A stretch of 7,107 nt of DNA from Candidatus Solibacter sp. (lineage in GTDB: Bacteria > Acidobacteriota > Terriglobia > Bryobacterales > Bryobacteraceae): assembly GCA_026394025.1 (NCBI GenBank), contig JAPKZC010000499.1, positions 1-7,107 of the forward strand. The letters run 5' to 3'. The translations under genes and the position numbers were made by a program. The notes beneath the pieces are model-generated. The model did no database searches, was not told the origin of the DNA, and worked only from the letters and a program-made list of their open reading frames with translations. Positions 4,031-7,107 of the stretch are shown one piece after another. The first letter of the stretch is position 1; each line of letters begins with the position of its first letter.

Positions 4031-6943
4031 ATGGACACCGCTCAAAAACTTCTCAAGAATCCCGCTATTCTCCTTGTACTCGCGTTGCTGATGGCAGCGC
4101 CCGGGTGGGCGCAGACACTGGTGGCTCCTTCCGCAGTGACGATTGGGAACACAGGCTCCGCATCCATCAGCGTGACCAGTTCTGCCGGTGGGACCTCGGA
4201 AATCACCTTCATTCCTACTGTCCCGCACTATTCCGGTGACACTAGTGGGTCGAGGACAGGTTGGCTGACCGTCGACCCGGGTGTTGGCCCGCGCAGCACC
4301 CCGACGAACCTGACCTTCAGCATCGGTACCACGGCCGGTGTGTACCCGGGCGCGTCGGCCACGGTCACCCTGACTCCGACTTCGCCATCCGGCGTCGCGG
4401 CTGTGACGATTACGGTGACTTTTAGCGGCAGCGGCGGCGGCGGCGGCGGGACGCTGACCGCCTCCCCAAGCCCGGTCTATATGAGCACCGCGTTGAACGG
4501 TACCACCGCCCCGACCACGATTTCAATCTCGACTGCGGGCTCTACCGCCCTCACCATTGCATCGGTCAGCACGGCCCTGAATAACGGCACGTATGTCAAC
4601 TGGCTGGGCGCCTCGATTGCCAATGCCGCGGTTAGCCCAGGCAGTCCCGGCAGCATCACCGTCACCGGATACTCTTCGGGCCTGGCAACCGGGAATTATA
4701 CCGGAACCGTCACCGTAACGCCCAGCGTCGGCGCGCCGCTGGTCATTAACGTGAACCTCTCCGTGGGCACCGGCGGTGGCACCGGCAATTGGACGATCAG
4801 CCCCACCAGCATCGCGTGGACCTTCACGACCAGCAGCGGGATCTTCCCGACTCAGTTGGTCTCGGTGACTCCCCCCACCGGGGCGTCTTCTTATAACGTC
4901 ACCACTACCAGCAGCAATGGCTGGCTCCTTTCGTCCGTGGGTGGCATCGATGGAACCTTTTTCCCCGGAGTCGCCCCGGGTACACAATTCACCCTAAAGG
5001 TCACTAGCCAAGCCAACGCCCTGACGGCAGGCCAGTACACCGGCCAGGCGGCTCTCGTCGATTCGATTAACAATCAGTTCACCCTTACCGTCACCCTCAC
5101 GGTGAACGGCGGCAATGCGCCGGGTCTCACCATCACCCCCAATCCCGCCACATTCACCGCCGCCTTGAACACCGCCCAGCAGAGCACGGTCGTAACAGTG
5201 ACTAGCAACGTGGGTGGCGCGGTTACCGTAGGGCCGGTCGGTACTCCCCCTGGTCCGAGTGTGAACCCCGTTCTAGCGAACCAGAGTTCCACCTTCACGG
5301 TGTCTGTCAATCCGAGCGGACTGACGGCTGGCACCTATTCAGCATCCATTGCAGTCGCGGTGGGTACTCAGTCAGGCACCCTCACCGTGAACTTTGTGGT
5401 TGGCGGTGGCGGAAGCGGAGGCGGAACCGGCACCACCGCGGTGGCGCCGCTCGCCCTCAACTTCTCCCACCATCTCGGCAGCAACCTGCCGGTCGTCCCC
5501 CAAAAACTCGTCGTCACCGGACCGGAGGGCGCTTGGTCCTCCGCCATCTCGAACGGCACCCCTTGGCTGAGATTCGCCCCGGGCGGCGGCAGTTCGCTGC
5601 CTAACCCGGCCATATCCGGCGACATCCCCACCGTCAGCATCGACCCGGCCGGACTCGCCGCCGGCACCTACAGCGGCAACATCAGCATTACCACCGCCGG
5701 TGGTACCCAGGTCGTCACGGTTTCCCTCTCGGTTCTTTCGAGCGCCATCCTCCTGCCGAACCCGGGCACCCTCGTCTTTAACGCCCAGACCGGTCAGGCG
5801 AAACCCGCCGGCCAGTCCACATATTTCAGCGATTCCGATAGCACACTGAACGTCAATTCGCAGCCGATTAGCGCGGTCGCCAACAATCCCTGGATCAGCA
5901 TTACAACCGGCTTCGGCTCTGTCTCGGTTGAGGTGAATCAAACCGGATTGAGCACCGGCGTGTACAGCGGCTCCATCTCGGTCAGCCAGACCGGCGCCGC
6001 CAACAGCCCCATCGCGATTCCCGTGGTCCTGGTGGTCAACGGCGGTGGTAGTGGCGGGGGCTCGTTCGGCACCCTCTCCTTCTCGCAGTCTCCCATCGCT
6101 TTCACGTCGGTCAACGGGTCCACTCCCATCCCCACCGTTCTGTCCGTCAGCGCTACCGCTGCCACGTCCTTCGTAGGAACCATCAGTTACAGTGCCGGCT
6201 CGGGTAGTTGGTTGACCGTGAGCCCTCTCTCCAGTGTTACGCCCGCCAATCTCTCGGTCTCGGCCAACCCCGCCGGGTTGGCCGTGGGTAGTTATGGCGC
6301 CACTATCTCCTTCAACGCCAACGGCGTGATTCAAACCGTGGGCGTGACCCTGGTTGTCACCACCTCCGGTGGTGGCAATACCGGCAACGTCACCGTCAGC
6401 CCCACCGCCCTCAGTTTCTCGACGCAGTCTGGTTCCAGCCCAGCCGCCCAATCCATCAGCGTGAGCAGTGCTTCCGGCTCTGCCGGAGTCTCCTTCGCGG
6501 TGCAGGTGACCGCCGGCGCCGCATGGCTCACCACCAGTGCCAACACCAATCCCACCACCTCGTATTCCTTCACGGTCGGCATCAGTTCCTCCGCATTGGC
6601 GCCCGGCTCATACACAGGCAACATTCGCATCTTGCCCAATGGCGGTACTACGGTCGACATTCCAGTGACTCTCACCATCACCGCGCCATCGGTCGTTTCC
6701 GCCACGCCCACCAGCCTCACCTTCGATCACCAGGCCGGCAATTCCCCCCCGTCGCCCAAGTGGTCTCACCGGCCACCGGTACCACCCCAGGGACGGTCAA
6801 TGTTTCCATCAACCCCGCCGGCCTATCCACCGGCGTCTACAACGGCTCCGTGCTCGTGGCCGGCTCGGGCGGTGCGTCCGGCTCCACCACCGTCACAGTC
6901 ACCCTCAACGTCACCGCCCCGCTGCCCACGCTCACCAGGGTGA
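4031..6943 (+). CDS. Secreted BACON-like repeat protein (TIGR03437-type), frame lost near its 3' end
   Basis: The start is ATG 4031, supported by its ribosome site and signal peptide: residues 1-10 polar with lysines (K6, K9), a hydrophobic core 'AILLVLALLMAAPG' (12-25) and likely cleavage after 'GWA' (A27) or Q28. The mature part is a chain of roughly 100-residue beta-sandwich repeats rich in Thr, Ser, Gly and Val, with no cysteine. Most repeats open with '(S/T)P.....F' and end with a 'GL..GtYsG.I.v' turn and a 'v.V.L.V' strand, as in BACON and related Ig-like folds. Repeats begin near residues 28, 141, 253, 366, 471, 572, 681, 786 and 888. Several joints carry glycine linkers such as 'SGSGGGGGG'. 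The readable frame breaks at the C7 run 6744-6750 (residues 905-907): the last 64 residues are proline/arginine-rich out-of-frame sequence ending at TGA 6941-6943. The real continuation is in the -1 frame. Acidobacterial proteins of this kind are exported and presumed to act at the cell surface in adhesion or polysaccharide binding; no catalytic domain is visible. No ligand can be assigned. Confidence 0.82.
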   Translation: MDTAQKLLKNPAILLVLALLMAAPGWAQTLVAPSAVTIGNTGSASISVTSSAGGTSEITFIPTVPHYSGDTSGSRTGWLTVDPGVGPRSTPTNLTFSIGTTAGVYPGASATVTLTPTSPSGVAAVTITVTFSGSGGGGGGTLTASPSPVYMSTALNGTTAPTTISISTAGSTALTIASVSTALNNGTYVNWLGASIANAAVSPGSPGSITVTGYSSGLATGNYTGTVTVTPSVGAPLVINVNLSVGTGGGTGNWTISPTSIAWTFTTSSGIFPTQLVSVTPPTGASSYNVTTTSSNGWLLSSVGGIDGTFFPGVAPGTQFTLKVTSQANALTAGQYTGQAALVDSINNQFTLTVTLTVNGGNAPGLTITPNPATFTAALNTAQQSTVVTVTSNVGGAVTVGPVGTPPGPSVNPVLANQSSTFTVSVNPSGLTAGTYSASIAVAVGTQSGTLTVNFVVGGGGSGGGTGTTAVAPLALNFSHHLGSNLPVVPQKLVVTGPEGAWSSAISNGTPWLRFAPGGGSSLPNPAISGDIPTVSIDPAGLAAGTYSGNISITTAGGTQVVTVSLSVLSSAILLPNPGTLVFNAQTGQAKPAGQSTYFSDSDSTLNVNSQPISAVANNPWISITTGFGSVSVEVNQTGLSTGVYSGSISVSQTGAANSPIAIPVVLVVNGGGSGGGSFGTLSFSQSPIAFTSVNGSTPIPTVLSVSATAATSFVGTISYSAGSGSWLTVSPLSSVTPANLSVSANPAGLAVGSYGATISFNANGVIQTVGVTLVVTTSGGGNTGNVTVSPTALSFSTQSGSSPAAQSISVSSASGSAGVSFAVQVTAGAAWLTTSANTNPTTSYSFTVGISSSALAPGSYTGNIRILPNGGTTVDIPVTLTITAPSVVSATPTSLTFDHQAGNSPPSPKWSHRPPVPPQGRSMFPSTPPAYPPASTTAPCSWPARAVRPAPPPSQSPSTSPPRCPRSPG
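4112..6930 (+). repeat. Nine tandem, diverged BACON-like protein repeats
   Basis: Repeat units begin near 4112, 4451, 4787, 5126, 5441, 5744, 6071, 6386 and 6692, and are about 100-113 codons each; the last is only about 75-80 codons. The best-preserved landmark is the turn before the final strands: 'LATGNYTGT', 'LTAGQYTGQ', 'LTAGTYSAS', 'LAAGTYSGN', 'LSTGVYSGS', 'LAVGSYGAT', 'LAPGSYTGN' and 'LSTGVYNGS' in repeats 2-9. Many also have a mid-repeat W ('GWL', 'NWL', 'PWL', 'PWI', 'SWL', 'AWL'). The units are diverged at DNA level, so this is an old protein repeat and not a recent DNA duplication. Repeats 1 and 4 are the least typical. Confidence 0.75.
4433..4450 (+). repeat. GGC trinucleotide run coding a polyglycine linker
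   Basis: Five GGC codons followed by GGG encode the six-glycine core of the linker between repeats 1 and 2. Because the unit is three bases, slippage here would change linker length without breaking the frame. Shorter Gly/Ser linkers recur at about 4768-4786, 5402-5430, 6041-6063 and 6365-6385. Confidence 0.7.
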
Positions 6944-7107
6944 CCAACGCGGCCAGTTACGCCACCGGCTCCATCGCGCCCGGCGAGGTCATCACCCTCT
7001 TCGCCGCCGATCCCACCCACCCCATCGGCCCGGCAACCGCCGCCGGTCTAGCACTAGATTCCGCCGGCAAGGTCTCCACCACCATAGGCGGCGTGCAGGT
7101 CCTGATC
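6751..7107 (+). pseudogene. Frameshifted continuation: end of the last BACON-like repeat and start of a TIGR03437 domain
   Basis: From 6751 the -1 frame, relative to the upstream ORF, is open to the window end and resumes family sequence: 'SPATGTTPGTVNVSINPAG' (6766 onward), 'LSTGVYNGSVLVAG' (6823 onward), 'TTVTVTLNV', then 'TNAASYATGSIAPGEVITLF' (about 6943-7002) and 'HPIGPATAAGLALDSAGKV'. The latter is the start of the TIGR03437 domain, a C-terminal module of unknown function typical of Solibacter-type acidobacteria. The gene continues beyond the window. This piece has no start signal of its own; it is the tail of the gene starting at 4031, and would be expressed only by frameshifting or if a base is wrong or missing in the sequence. 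The ninth repeat here is short: the central strand region seen in repeats 5-8 (around the 'WL'/'WI' motif) is absent. Confidence 0.78.

Noticed and set aside
5372..6451. Long open frame (359 codons) on the minus strand within the repeat gene
   Set aside because: It is antisense to clear repeat-protein coding sequence; its Gly/Asp/Arg-rich translation has no domain pattern and is a by-product of high GC and Thr/Ser/Gly/Val codons.
4112..6930. Recent DNA tandem duplication or a CRISPR-like array
   Set aside because: The units are about 300-340 bases, strongly diverged at nucleotide level and coding throughout, so this is a protein-domain repeat only.

Overview
The window is GC-rich and gene-dense, with every recognisable gene on the + strand. 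It most likely comes from an acidobacterium of the Solibacter/Bryobacter type. The main reason is the end of the window: a large secreted protein built of BACON-like beta-sandwich repeats runs into a 'TNAASY...GSIAPGEVITLF' segment, the hallmark of the TIGR03437 C-terminal domain, which is greatly expanded in Solibacter relatives. A KdpD without a kinase module and a fused membrane/spermidine-synthase-like protein fit the same assignment. The taxonomic call is inference from family knowledge, not from a marker gene.

Layout. (1) Positions 1-602 hold the 3' end of a short KdpD-type protein (end of the KdpD sensor domain plus a USP domain) that stops before any transmembrane or histidine-kinase module. 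(2) After a 143-base gap, 746-1912 is a complete glutaryl-CoA dehydrogenase with a conserved active site. (3) Twenty-two bases later, 1935-3915 is a fused multi-TM / spermidine-synthase-like gene. It is broken: near 2880-2884 the frame changes and about 26 family-conserved residues are missing, so it reads as two overlapping pieces. (4) A 115-base gap (3916-4030) holds two adjacent perfect short inverted repeats. (5) From 4031 to the window end is a secreted, cysteine-free protein of about nine roughly 100-residue BACON-like repeats with glycine linkers. Its frame is lost around a run of seven C's (6744-6750). The last repeat and the TIGR03437 domain continue in the -1 frame to the end of the window.

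The genes do not form one obvious pathway. The dehydrogenase (lysine/tryptophan/aromatic degradation through glutaryl-CoA) and the fused membrane protein may be co-transcribed, given the short gap. The KdpD remnant probably closes a kdp potassium-transport cluster to the left. The repeat protein has its own signal peptide and ribosome binding site and looks like an independent unit.

I see no convincing new multi-gene system. The most notable signal is a pair of similar lesions in two unrelated genes: each is a frame change together with apparent loss of about 25 codons of conserved sequence. They may be genuine deletions (pseudogenes) or assembly faults. No RNA genes, CRISPR arrays, insertion sequences or integration sites were seen.
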